This document shows, piece after piece, positions 41,233 through 49,698 of a stretch of DNA of 64,000 nucleotides (position 1 is the stretch's first letter; the number at the start of each line of letters is the position of its first letter). Origin of the DNA: Flavobacteriales bacterium (GTDB taxonomy: Bacteria > Bacteroidota > Bacteroidia > Flavobacteriales_F > PHOS-HE28); the NCBI GenBank assembly GCA_016702645.1, contig JADJDP010000003.1, positions 62,001 to 126,000 on the forward strand, given 5' to 3'. The notes beneath the pieces were generated by a model, which worked only from the letters and a program-made list of their open reading frames with translations, was not told where the DNA came from and searched no databases. The position numbers and the translations under genes were made by a program.

Positions 41233-42612
41233 ATGAACACGCTCAACGGAAAGCGCTTTTTCTTCATCGGTGTCGGTGGCATCGGCATGAGCGGCCTCGC
41301 GCGTTATTTCCGCAGGCGTGGTGCCGAGGTGGCTGGTTACGACCGCACACCAAGCGAACTGACGAACCAGTTGCAGAGCGAAGGCATCGAGGTGCAGTTC
41401 AACGAGACACCTGCGCTGATCCCCGATGCATACAAGAGCGCAGCCGCCGGTGATGTGCTGGTGGTGCGCACGCCCGCCGTGCCGCTTACAAGTCCATTGC
41501 TGAAGTATTGGGAGGACAAGGGCGCGCGCATTCTCAAACGTGCCGATGTCCTCGGCATGATCACCGAGGATCGTCCCACCGTAGCCGTGGCCGGTACGCA
41601 CGGCAAGACCACGGTGAGCACCATGCTCGCGCATTTGCTCACGTCGGGGCGCGTCAGTTGCAACGCCTTTCTCGGTGGCATCGCGGCCAATTATGGCACC
41701 AACGTCCTCCTGAACGACGATGCCGTGGTGAACGTGGTGGAGGCCGATGAGTACGATCGCAGCTTCCTGAAGCTTTGTCCGACGCAGTCCATCATCACCG
41801 CGATGGACCCCGATCACCTGGACATCTACGGTACGCCCGAAGCGATGTTCGAGGCCTACACCCAGTTCGCGGTGCAATGCGATGGACCATTGCTGGTGCA
41901 TGAGCGCATCGCTTCGCACTTCGCGGAGCGCACCCAGGTGAAGACCTACGCGCTCGACAGCACGAGCGAGCCAAGGGCGGAGAACGTTCGCGTGGTGGAG
42001 GGTGCCTACCGCTTCGACCTGATCGCCGAAGGGCAGACCTTGCGCGACCTGCAATTGGGTATGCCCGGTAGGCACAATGTGGAGAACGCCATCGCCGCCT
42101 CCACCGTGGCGCTCCGCCTGGGTGTATCGCCGGAGGCGTTGCGGTCGGGACTAGCCTCCTTCAAGGGTGTTTCCCGCCGTTTCGAGACCCGGATCCGCAG
42201 CGAACGGATCGTCTTCATCGACGACTATGCCCATCACCCGAAGGAATTGGACGCCTGTTTGGGCAGTGTTCGGGAGCTTTACCCGGGTCGCAAGGTCACG
42301 GGGATCTTCCAGCCGCACCTCTTCACCCGCACCCGGGACCTGGCCGCCGATTTCGCCCGCAGCCTTAGTGCCGTGGACGAATTGATGCTCCTGGAGATCT
42401 ACCCGGCACGGGAGGAAGCCATTCCCGGGATCACCTCCAACTGGCTCCTTGAACAAGTGCCGTTGGATAAGAAATCCGTCGTCGCGCGTGAGGCACTTGT
42501 GCAGATGCTTGCTTCACGCGACCTAGACGTCGTTGTCACCATGGGTGCCGGTGACATCGACCGTCTCGTACCGCAGATCGAACGCATGCTCAACGAACGC
42601 TACCGCCCATGA
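41233..42612 (+). CDS. murC: UDP-MurNAc:L-alanine ligase
   Basis: A 459-residue ligase that adds the first L-alanine to UDP-MurNAc. The N-terminal GVGGIGMSGLARYF nucleotide loop, the ATP P-loop AGTHGKTTVSTMLAH, VVEADEYDRSFL and the C-terminal FIDDYAHHPKELDACL motif identify MurC. It begins after the 100-nt gap and overlaps ftsQ by 4 nt. Confidence 0.95.
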   Translation: MNTLNGKRFFFIGVGGIGMSGLARYFRRRGAEVAGYDRTPSELTNQLQSEGIEVQFNETPALIPDAYKSAAAGDVLVVRTPAVPLTSPLLKYWEDKGARILKRADVLGMITEDRPTVAVAGTHGKTTVSTMLAHLLTSGRVSCNAFLGGIAANYGTNVLLNDDAVVNVVEADEYDRSFLKLCPTQSIITAMDPDHLDIYGTPEAMFEAYTQFAVQCDGPLLVHERIASHFAERTQVKTYALDSTSEPRAENVRVVEGAYRFDLIAEGQTLRDLQLGMPGRHNVENAIAASTVALRLGVSPEALRSGLASFKGVSRRFETRIRSERIVFIDDYAHHPKELDACLGSVRELYPGRKVTGIFQPHLFTRTRDLAADFARSLSAVDELMLLEIYPAREEAIPGITSNWLLEQVPLDKKSVVAREALVQMLASRDLDVVVTMGAGDIDRLVPQIERMLNERYRP

Positions 42613-43415
42613 AGAAGCTCAAGCGCTTCCTCCGGCCCGCCGCCATCGTGCTCGGCGCGTTCGCTGTCGTGCTCACGCTCGGCTTCGTGGAGAACACCAC
42701 GGACAGCACACCGGTGAGTGAACTGCGTGTGCATGTGCAAGGAGGGGAGGGTGTTCATTTCATCGATGAGCGCGCTGTGCGCGATGAAGTGATCGGCAAC
42801 GGAACCCCGGTGATGGGTGCTGCGATCGGCGAGATCGATGCGCGGAACATCGAAGAGCGCCTGCGGAACATCCCCTGCGTGGCGAGCGCCGAGGTCTATC
42901 ACACCCTGGAAGGAACGTTGCACGTGAAGGTGCGCCAGCGCGAACCTGTTGTGCGCATCTTCAACAGCGACGGTAGCAGCTACTACGTCGACACCGAAGG
43001 GATGACCATGCCGGTGGATCCCGACTACACGGCACGTGTGCTGGTGGTTACCGGATGGCTCAGTGAGCCCGGCGCGGTGAACGGCGTTCGTTCCGTGTAC
43101 GAGAACGACAGCATCCAGCAGCATTTCCGAAGCGATGACATCCATCGCCTCGCGCTTTTCATCCGCGAGGATCCCTTGTGGAACGCCCTCATCGACCAAG
43201 TGGTGGTGAACGCGGAAGGTGGTTTCGAGCTGATCCCCCGCATCGGTGGACAGCGGATCCTCCTCGGCGATGGCACCGCACTGGAACAACGCTTCGAGAA
43301 ACTGCGCCTCTTCTACCGCGATGGCATGCCCAAGGCGGACTGGCGCCGCTATTCACGTATCGACCTGCGCTTCGCCGACCAGGTCGTTTGCACCAAACGA
43401 AACAGCCTTCAATAA
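42609..43415 (+). CDS. ftsQ: Cell division protein FtsQ
   Basis: A 268-residue bitopic membrane protein. After a basic MKKLKRFLRP comes one helix (about residues 10-28, AAIVLGAFAVVLTLGFVE), then a POTRA-like domain (LRVHVQGGEGVHFIDERAVRDEV...RNIPCVASAEVYHTLEGTLHVKVRQREPVVRIFN) and the C-terminal FtsQ beta domain ending in RRYSRIDLRFADQVVC. FtsQ recruits FtsB/FtsL to the divisome. It overlaps murC by 4 nt and ends 12 nt before ftsA. Confidence 0.9.
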   Translation: MKKLKRFLRPAAIVLGAFAVVLTLGFVENTTDSTPVSELRVHVQGGEGVHFIDERAVRDEVIGNGTPVMGAAIGEIDARNIEERLRNIPCVASAEVYHTLEGTLHVKVRQREPVVRIFNSDGSSYYVDTEGMTMPVDPDYTARVLVVTGWLSEPGAVNGVRSVYENDSIQQHFRSDDIHRLALFIREDPLWNALIDQVVVNAEGGFELIPRIGGQRILLGDGTALEQRFEKLRLFYRDGMPKADWRRYSRIDLRFADQVVCTKRNSLQ

Positions 43416-43427
43416 CCTGTGAGCACT

Positions 43428-44735
43428 ATGGACAACCACCAAGACATCGTCGCCGGCCTGGACATCGGCACGACCAAGATCGCCTGCATCGTCGGGCGCC
43501 GGAACGAGCAAGGGAAGATCGAGATCCTCGGCATGGGCAAGAGCCGCAGCGAGGGCGTGACGCGTGGCGTGGTGGCGAACATCCCCAAAACGGTGGAGAG
43601 CATCAAGGTCGCGATGAACGAAGCCGCCGACATGGCCGGCGTGATCATCGAAACGGTGAACGTCGGCATCGCGGGCCAGCACATCCGCAGCATGCAGCAC
43701 CGCGGCATGAAGATGCGCCAGAGCATGGAGGAGGAGATCTCGCAGAGCGACATCGATCAGCTGATCGATGAGACGCACCGGCTCGTGATGCCTCCCGGTG
43801 AAGAGATCATCCACGTACTGCCGCAGGAGTACATCGTGGACAATGAACAGGGGATCCGTGACCCGATCGGCATGAGCGGCATCCGCCTCGAAGCAAACTT
43901 CCACATCATCAGCGGACAGGTCACCGCAGCGCGCAATATCAACAAGTGCGTGCACCGCGCGGGCCTCAACGTCACCGAACTCATCCTTGAGCCGCTCGCC
44001 AGTGCTGAAGCCGTGTTGAGCCAGCAGGAGAAGGAAGCCGGTGTGGTGTTGGTCGACATCGGCGGTGGCACCACCGACATCGCCATCTTCTTCGACAACA
44101 TCATCCGTCATACCGCTGTGATCCCCTTCGGTGGCAACGTCGTTACCGAGGACATCCGCCAAGGGTGCGGCATCATGCGCGACCAGGCCGAGTTGCTGAA
44201 GACCAAGTTCGGCAGTGCGCTCGCCAAGGAGAACAAGGAGAACGAAGTGGTGTGCATCCCCGGCTTGCGTGGTCGCGATCCGAAGGAGATCAGCTTGCGC
44301 ACGCTCTCAGAGATCATCCAGAGCCGCATGGAGGAGATCATCGAGCACGTGTACTTCGAGATCAAGAACAGTGGTATCGAGAAGTCGCTCATCGCTGGCA
44401 TCGTGCTCACCGGTGGTGGCGCGCAGCTCAAGCACCTCAAGCACCTGGCCGAGTACATCACCGGCATGGACACGCGCATCGGCTACCCGAACGAGCACCT
44501 CGCGCAGAGCAAGATCGAGGCGGTCACCAGCCCGCTCTACGCCACGGGCGTGGGTCTTGTGATGAAGGGCTTCGATCACCTGGACCGCCATCGCCTCAAG
44601 ATGCCAGCGGCCAACACGACCGCCACAGCGCACAAGCAACCCAAGGACCACAGCAAGGGCCGCCTCGGAACCTTCTTCGATAGCGTGTTGAGCAAGACCA
44701 GCGAGATCCTCAATCCGGACGATGACGACGTCTGA
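43428..44735 (+). CDS. ftsA: Cell division protein FtsA
   Basis: A 435-residue actin-like ATPase that tethers FtsZ to the membrane. The nucleotide-binding GLDIGTTKIACIVGR, the VDIGGGTTDIAIF phosphate 2 loop and GIVLTGGGAQLKHLKHLAEY are conserved. The C-terminus ends in a short DDDDV tail rather than a clear amphipathic helix; the basic, low-complexity RLGTFFDSVLSKTSEIL stretch just before it may be the membrane-binding helix. GTG 43419 is also possible; ATG 43428 is preferred. Confidence 0.93.
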   Translation: MDNHQDIVAGLDIGTTKIACIVGRRNEQGKIEILGMGKSRSEGVTRGVVANIPKTVESIKVAMNEAADMAGVIIETVNVGIAGQHIRSMQHRGMKMRQSMEEEISQSDIDQLIDETHRLVMPPGEEIIHVLPQEYIVDNEQGIRDPIGMSGIRLEANFHIISGQVTAARNINKCVHRAGLNVTELILEPLASAEAVLSQQEKEAGVVLVDIGGGTTDIAIFFDNIIRHTAVIPFGGNVVTEDIRQGCGIMRDQAELLKTKFGSALAKENKENEVVCIPGLRGRDPKEISLRTLSEIIQSRMEEIIEHVYFEIKNSGIEKSLIAGIVLTGGGAQLKHLKHLAEYITGMDTRIGYPNEHLAQSKIEAVTSPLYATGVGLVMKGFDHLDRHRLKMPAANTTATAHKQPKDHSKGRLGTFFDSVLSKTSEILNPDDDDV

Positions 44736-44775
44736 GCAACCGACCCATCAACCTCACCCTCCAATACCCCAAGTC

Positions 44776-46437
44776 ATGAAATTCGATCTTCCCAAGGAGC
44801 TCAGCTCGATCATCAAGGTGATCGGCGTGGGTGGTGGCGGCAGCAACGCCGTGAACCACATGTACGCCCAAGGCATCAAGGGCGTTGACTTCATCGTAGC
44901 GAACACCGACCGGCAGGCGCTCGATATCAGTCCCATCCCCGTGAAGCTCCAGCTCGGACCCGGCCTCACCGAAGGACTCGGTGCCGGCAGCATTCCGGAG
45001 CGCGGAAAGGACGCCGCGCAGGAGAACCTCGATGAGATCCGCCAGATCCTCAGCACGCGCACCAAGATGCTCTTCATCACCGCCGGCATGGGTGGTGGTA
45101 CCGGCACCGGTGCGGCTCCCGTGGTTGCCACCATTGCGCGGGAAGCGGGCATCCTCACCGTGGGCATCGTTACCATGCCCTTCATGTGGGAGGGCCCCAA
45201 GCGCAAGAAACAAGCGCTGGCCGGTATGGAGGAATTGCGGAACGCGGTGGACACGCTCCTCGTGATCAACAACGACCGCTTGCGCGAGCAGTACGGTAAT
45301 CTGTCCTTGGACAACGCCTTCGAGCACGCGGACAATGTGCTCGCGACCGCCGCGCGAGGCATCGTGGACATCATCACCAAGACCGGTAAGGTGAACGTCG
45401 ATTTCGAGGATGTGCGCACGGTGATGACCCGCAGCGGCGTTGCCATCATGGGCATGGCCGAGACCGAAGGGGAGGACCGCGCGTTGCGTGCAGCTCAGGA
45501 GGCGCTGGATTCTCCGTTGCTCAACGACAACAACATCGCCGGGGCCAAGTTCGTCCTGCTCAACATCGAGCACGGCACCAACGTCATCAACCTGGACGAG
45601 ATAGAAGAGATCACCTCGCACATCCAGCAGGCAGCTGGAAGCAATGCGGACCTCATCTTCGGTTACGGCCGCGATGAATCGTTGGACAACAAGCTCCGCA
45701 TCACGGTCATTGCAACGGGTTTCCCAACGAACCCCGAAACGGGCGAACTACGCAGCAAGGAGCAGCCCAAGCGCACCGTTACGCCGCTGGATGCCGACCT
45801 GCCCACCATGATCACGCAGCCGATTGCAAATCCTGTGACGGGTGCATCTGCTCCTGCCGCTCCGGCTCCACCTCCCGTGGCAAAAGAGCCCGAGATCAGC
45901 GAGCCGTACATCCGTACGATCGAACCCAAGGTGGAGGAGACCGCACCGGTGGCAAGCACACCACCTGCTGCAACGCCACCAACGAGCGCACCTCTGCCCC
46001 AGCACACCTTCGAATTCAGCGAGGATGCATTGGCACCGCGCGTGAAGCCGGTGGAGAAAACCCCGGAGCCCGCTCCTGAGACGGTGAAGCACGGTCTCTA
46101 CGACGAAGTGGAGAACACGACGGGCACGGCCGATGCCAGCGAGCAACGCAGCGAAGTGCGCGAAGCACGCCTCACCCCGAACGAGCATCAGATGCGTGTG
46201 GAGGAGCGCCAGGCGCGCATGCGGGAGATGAACATGCGGATGAAGTCGCCTGCGGCCGTTGCCGAGTATGAGCGCGAACCGGCCTACGTGCGCAAGAAGG
46301 TGCAGTTGAACGATGCACCACAGAGCACGGACAGCAACGTCAGCCGCTACAGCCTGAGCGAAGGCACCGACGACAACGGCGAGCGCCGCGTGGAGTTGAA
46401 GCGCAACAACCCGTACTTGCACGACAAAGTGGACTAG
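44776..46437 (+). CDS. ftsZ: Cell division protein FtsZ
   Basis: A 553-residue tubulin-like GTPase forming the division ring. GTP-binding motifs: GVGGGGSNAVNHM, GGGTGTGAAPVVA and NNDRLREQYGNLSLDNAF are all in order. After the T7 region and core (to about residue 320) comes a long disordered Pro/Ala/Thr-rich linker and a C-terminal basic tail ending ELKRNNPYLHDKVD. The tail is as long as in other Bacteroidota FtsZ proteins. I use ATG 44776 (MKFDLPKELSS); the earlier frame is a leader lying over the ftsA stop. Confidence 0.95.
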   Translation: MKFDLPKELSSIIKVIGVGGGGSNAVNHMYAQGIKGVDFIVANTDRQALDISPIPVKLQLGPGLTEGLGAGSIPERGKDAAQENLDEIRQILSTRTKMLFITAGMGGGTGTGAAPVVATIAREAGILTVGIVTMPFMWEGPKRKKQALAGMEELRNAVDTLLVINNDRLREQYGNLSLDNAFEHADNVLATAARGIVDIITKTGKVNVDFEDVRTVMTRSGVAIMGMAETEGEDRALRAAQEALDSPLLNDNNIAGAKFVLLNIEHGTNVINLDEIEEITSHIQQAAGSNADLIFGYGRDESLDNKLRITVIATGFPTNPETGELRSKEQPKRTVTPLDADLPTMITQPIANPVTGASAPAAPAPPPVAKEPEISEPYIRTIEPKVEETAPVASTPPAATPPTSAPLPQHTFEFSEDALAPRVKPVEKTPEPAPETVKHGLYDEVENTTGTADASEQRSEVREARLTPNEHQMRVEERQARMREMNMRMKSPAAVAEYEREPAYVRKKVQLNDAPQSTDSNVSRYSLSEGTDDNGERRVELKRNNPYLHDKVD

Positions 46438-46537
46438 CTCAAAAGCGGAAAAAGGAATGCTGACAGGCTCGCTAGGAGGGTCGCAACCTGTCGTCCACGC
46501 ATCAGCTGACCTTTCAGGGCACATTCATTTTTCCCCC

Positions 46538-46991
46538 ATGGAACTGAAAGATCGCATCGACGCCGACATCAAGGCCGCCATGCTCGCACGCGAGAAGGAC
46601 AAGCTCAACGCGCTGCGTGCCATCAAGAGCGCCATCCTCCTCGAACTCACCAAGGAAGGGGCGACGGGTGGCCTGGACGAAGCCGTGGGTATGAAGATCC
46701 TGCAGAAGCTGCACAAGCAACGCATGGAGAGCGCAGCCATCTACCACGAGCAACAACGCACCGACCTGGCCCAGGAAGAGGAAGCGCAGGCCTTTGTGAT
46801 CGAAGCCTATCTGCCCAAGCAGATGAGCGAAGAGGAAGTGGAAGCCGCCGTGCGCGAGATCATCTCCAGCACCGGGGCCAGCTGGCATGAAGGACATGGG
46901 CCGCGTGATGGGCGAAGCGAACAAGAAGCTAGCGGGCAAGGCGGATGGAAGTGCGGTGGCGGGGGTGGTGAAGAGGTTGCTGGCTGGATAG
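46538..46991 (+). CDS. GatB/YqeY domain protein, one frameshift
   Basis: A YqeY-like protein, reconstructed length about 150 residues (the family's usual size). It starts MELKDRIDADIKAAMLAREKDKLNALRAIKSAIL; the middle EEEAQAFVIEAYLPKQMSEEEVEAAVREII is intact. At 46883 an extra T in GCCAGC-T-GGCATG shifts the frame. Removing it gives ...GMKDMGRVMGEANKKLAGKADGSAVAGVVKRLLAG and a TAG at 46989-46991, a perfect family ending. It is probably a tRNA-amidase-related factor. Error or recent mutation cannot be told apart from this sequence. Confidence 0.8.
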
Positions 46992-47142
46992 GTTCAGTGA
47001 GTGCGGGTATTGAAGACAGAGGCCTTTAGGCGGGTTGAGCGTCCTAGTGGTCTGATTTCATTGAGCTATGGTTAATCCGGCTTGGGGCACGGCTATTCCC
47101 ATGGTTGTGAGAGGCTACCTTCGATGTGCAACCCGCGCGACA

Positions 47143-48077
47143 ATGAAGTGGTCCGTTCTCACAATGCTCTTTACACTCGCAGCGTCCAGTGTTTTAGCAC
47201 AAACGTGCATCGACTATGACAGGAACTCCTATGCGACGCAGCAAATTGCCGATCGCCTTTGGATGATGGAGAGTTTGCGAACGACGCACTACGCAAATGG
47301 AGATCGGTACCCGAAATTACAGGCGACTTGGAGTGGTCACAAACTGCCGAAGGGGCATACTGCTCTCAGCAGAACGACCTTGGGTTTGATACGGTCTATG
47401 GCAAGCTGTATAACCACCACGCAGCTAGTGATGAACGGAATCTTTGTCCGGTGGGTTGGCATGTCCCATTGATAGAGGAGTGGGTCGATCTGCAGCTTTA
47501 TCTGGGCGGTGGGTCTCTTGTTGGCGGGACCATGAAGGCACGGGGACGATCGAGGAGGGAACAGGTCTTTGGCATGCTCCGAATCTTGGCGCCTCGAACT
47601 CATCTGGATTTACGGCGCTACCGGGAGGGCAGCGCTGGCCAGATGGAGCATTCTCTGGGGTTGGATCGTTGGCTACCTATTGGGGAGGGACACCCTCGGC
47701 TGGTACGACCCGGCTTCTATCGCTCCCCTTCGATCGAGCGACAGTTCCTGTATCGGTACCTTCTTGGATGCTAGATACGGGTTAGGTATCCGATGTATTT
47801 GGGATACCGAAGTTGGACTTGCCATGTCAAGCGCGGGCGCGCGACTTTTTCGGTTTATCCGAATCCCCTTCGCGAAAGGTGCACCATCGAATCGTACCGA
47901 GGACCAATCCGAGCGTTCACGGTTTTCGATGTTGCGGGCACTATCGTTTATCACTTCTCAACTCTTGGCAATTCCGAACGCCTATCCTTCGAAACGTACG
48001 ATTGGGCCGAAGGACTTTATGTTGTGGAGTTACGAACCGCAGAGATGATCGCACGCTTGCGTGTGGTGAAGGACTGA
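47143..48077 (+). pseudogene. FISUMP-domain T9SS protein, multiply frameshifted
   Basis: The pieces of one secreted protein lie in three frames. It begins MKWSVLTMLFTLAASSVLAQTCIDYDRNSYATQQIADRLWM (signal peptide), then VPEITGDLEWSQTAEGAYC...YGKLYNHHAASDERNLCPVGWHVP. The third frame has LWHAPNLGASNSSGFTALPGGQRWPDGAFSGVGSLATYW, and the end is a T9SS type A domain (FSVYPNPL...GLYVVELRTAEMIARLRVVKD). FISUMP is the Fibrobacter-type major paralogous domain. At least three indels are required. The GC content is lower than in flanking genes, so it may have been acquired and is now decaying. Confidence 0.75.
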
Positions 48078-48104
48078 GAGCTTCGCTATCGGAGCAGTGC
48101 CACC

Positions 48105-48163
48105 AGCTATGCGTAGCGTAGTCCCCCGCTCCCGCGCATCCCTAGCTGCGCGTAGCGGTAGTC
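48105..48163. repeat. Two imperfect direct copies of an AGCT...GCGTAGC...GTAGTC element
   Basis: 48105-48123 and 48144-48163 share AGCT, GCGTAGC and GTAGTC, differing by one insertion and two substitutions. They lie between the FISUMP remnant and the toxin gene. It resembles short GC-rich dispersed repeats near toxin-antitoxin genes, but I could not place its family. Confidence 0.4.
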
Positions 48164-48284
48164 GCAAATCTGAGCGTCTATACCGGTGCAGGGTCTCCTT
48201 CAAACCTCCGCCGGGTCTGCCGCTGCCAAGGCTCGCGCGCGGTGGCGGCGATCTGCGGCTCGCAGCGTGATCCCTGCACGATGC

Positions 48285-48604
48285 TCACTCCTTCTTCCAG
48301 CCGCGCTTGAACGCACGCAATGCTTTGGTGCTCCTGCGCATATCGAACAAGCCGATGATCACGATCTGGGAGCCGATCCACTCGATAGAGCAAGATGTTG
48401 TGGGGGTTTGATCGGTGCTTCGCGCAAACGAAGGTGACCAGCGCTCCGGAACCCTCGTGGATACATGACGATGTAACGGATGGTGTCTTCCACCTCATCC
48501 ACGAAATTCTGTTCCTCGCGTGCTGTCCAACGCGTGCGCAAATACGTGAGTACGTCGATGTACGTGGCGATCGCCTTGGGCGTCCACCTTACCGCTTTCG
48601 CCAT
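48285..48604 (-). pseudogene. ParE/RelE-type toxin with two compensating frameshifts
   Basis: The start MAKAVRWTPKAIATYIDVLTYLRTRWTAREEQNFVDEVEDTIRYIVMYPRGFRSA is a ParE-type toxin N-terminus. A frame change near 48450 leads to LVTFVCAKH...HNILLYRVD. A second change near 48375 (an extra C) brings back SQIVIIGLFDMRRSTKALRAFKRGWKKE and a TGA at 48285-48287. Reconstructed length is about 106 residues, usual for ParE. The toxin start overlaps the antitoxin stop by 16 nt. With both frames intact this is a type II toxin-antitoxin module; here the toxin may be broken or mis-sequenced. Confidence 0.7.
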
Positions 48605-48825
48605 GCGCGAACCTGTTTCATGGCCTCGGCGTGGCTGACGGTGTTGCCTTCATCGGCTTGTGCCAGACTCGCCTCCACATCCTTGCGCATTTTGGCAGGT
48701 AGGTTCTTCCACCAATCGCCGCTCTGGGATTCAAGAACAGCCTTCACCTGATCCAGCACCTCCACATCGGTGGTGTTGAACACTTGTTTGGCAATGCTGG
48801 CTTGTTTGATCTCGAGCTTGCTCAT
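48589..48825 (-). CDS. Antitoxin of the ParE-type module
   Basis: This 78-residue small protein starts MSKLEIKQASIAKQVFNTTDVEVLDQVKAVLESQSGDWWKNLPAKMRKDVEASLAQADEGNTVSHAEAMKQVRAW. The acidic, helical first half and the C-terminal DEG.TVSHAEAMKQVR signature are the pattern of addiction-module antitoxins that neutralise ParE. Its stop overlaps the toxin start by 16 nt, in the antitoxin-first order. ATG 48825 is preferred over the seven-codon upstream extension. Confidence 0.75.
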   Translation of the reverse strand: MSKLEIKQASIAKQVFNTTDVEVLDQVKAVLESQSGDWWKNLPAKMRKDVEASLAQADEGNTVSHAEAMKQVRAWRKR

Positions 48826-48870
48826 CGGGTTGTGATCGGTTCCCAAAGTTAGGTTGACCGTGCCATGGGC

Positions 48871-49572
48871 TCACTCCCTATCCACCACCAGCTTGAAGCC
48901 CACGCCATGCACGTTCACGATGGCCACTTTGGGGTCCAGCTTCAGGTACTTGCGCAGGCGGCTGATGAAGACATCGAGGCTGCGGCCAAGGAAGTAGGTG
49001 TCATCGCCCCAGACCATGTTGAGCACCAATTCGCGGGGTAGCACTTGATCGGCGTGCAGGCATAACAGGCGCAACACATCGGCTTCCTTCTTCGTGAGCT
49101 TGCGCTCCTCGGTGGGGTGGCTCAGCACCAGGTTGCGGTGATCGAAGGTGTAGGCTCCCACCTCGAACTGGTCGCGGTCGCGCGGGTTGTCGCCTTTGCC
49201 CAATGTGCGGCGCAGGATGGCTTCGATGCGCAGGAGCAGTTCCTCGTGGCTGAAGGGTTTGGTGAGGTAGTCATCGCCGCCGGCTTTGAAGCCCGCGATG
49301 CGGTCCTCCGTCTGGCTCTTGGCGGTGAGGAAGACGATGGGCACGAGCGCGTTGGTGGTGCGTATGTCCTCAGCGAGGCTGAAACCGTCCTTGCTTGGCA
49401 GCATCACGTCCAGCACGCAGAGATCGTACGAGTGCTCATTGAACTTCTTCAAGCCCTCCTTGCCATCGCGGCACAAGTGCACGTTGTAACCCTTGCGCTT
49501 CAACGCGTCCTGGATCACGAAGCCCAGGTTCATGTCGTCCTCCACGAGCAGGATGTTCGCTTTGTCGCTCGC
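48871..49572 (-). CDS. OmpR-family response regulator, 5' end lost in poly-G
   Basis: Receiver domain with VEDDMN (N-terminal acidic pair), phospho-acceptor in CVLDVMLP, and the conserved TKPF lysine. Then a winged-helix effector (LTKKEADVLRLLCLHADQVLPRELVLNMVWGDDTYFLGRSLDVFISRLRKYLKLDP). Reading upstream adds NASDKANILL, as a response regulator should begin, but there is no ATG before a TGA and then the poly-G tract. The true start is thus missing. It is co-oriented with the kinase on the other side of the tract, forming a two-component system. Confidence 0.85.
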   Translation of the reverse strand, partial: ASDKANILLVEDDMNLGFVIQDALKRKGYNVHLCRDGKEGLKKFNEHSYDLCVLDVMLPSKDGFSLAEDIRTTNALVPIVFLTAKSQTEDRIAGFKAGGDDYLTKPFSHEELLLRIEAILRRTLGKGDNPRDRDQFEVGAYTFDHRNLVLSHPTEERKLTKKEADVLRLLCLHADQVLPRELVLNMVWGDDTYFLGRSLDVFISRLRKYLKLDPKVAIVNVHGVGFKLVVDRE

Positions 49573-49593
49573 GTTCGTTCCCGTTCAAGGGCA

Positions 49594-49691
<98 letters not shown>

Positions 49692-49698
49692 AGCTTGA

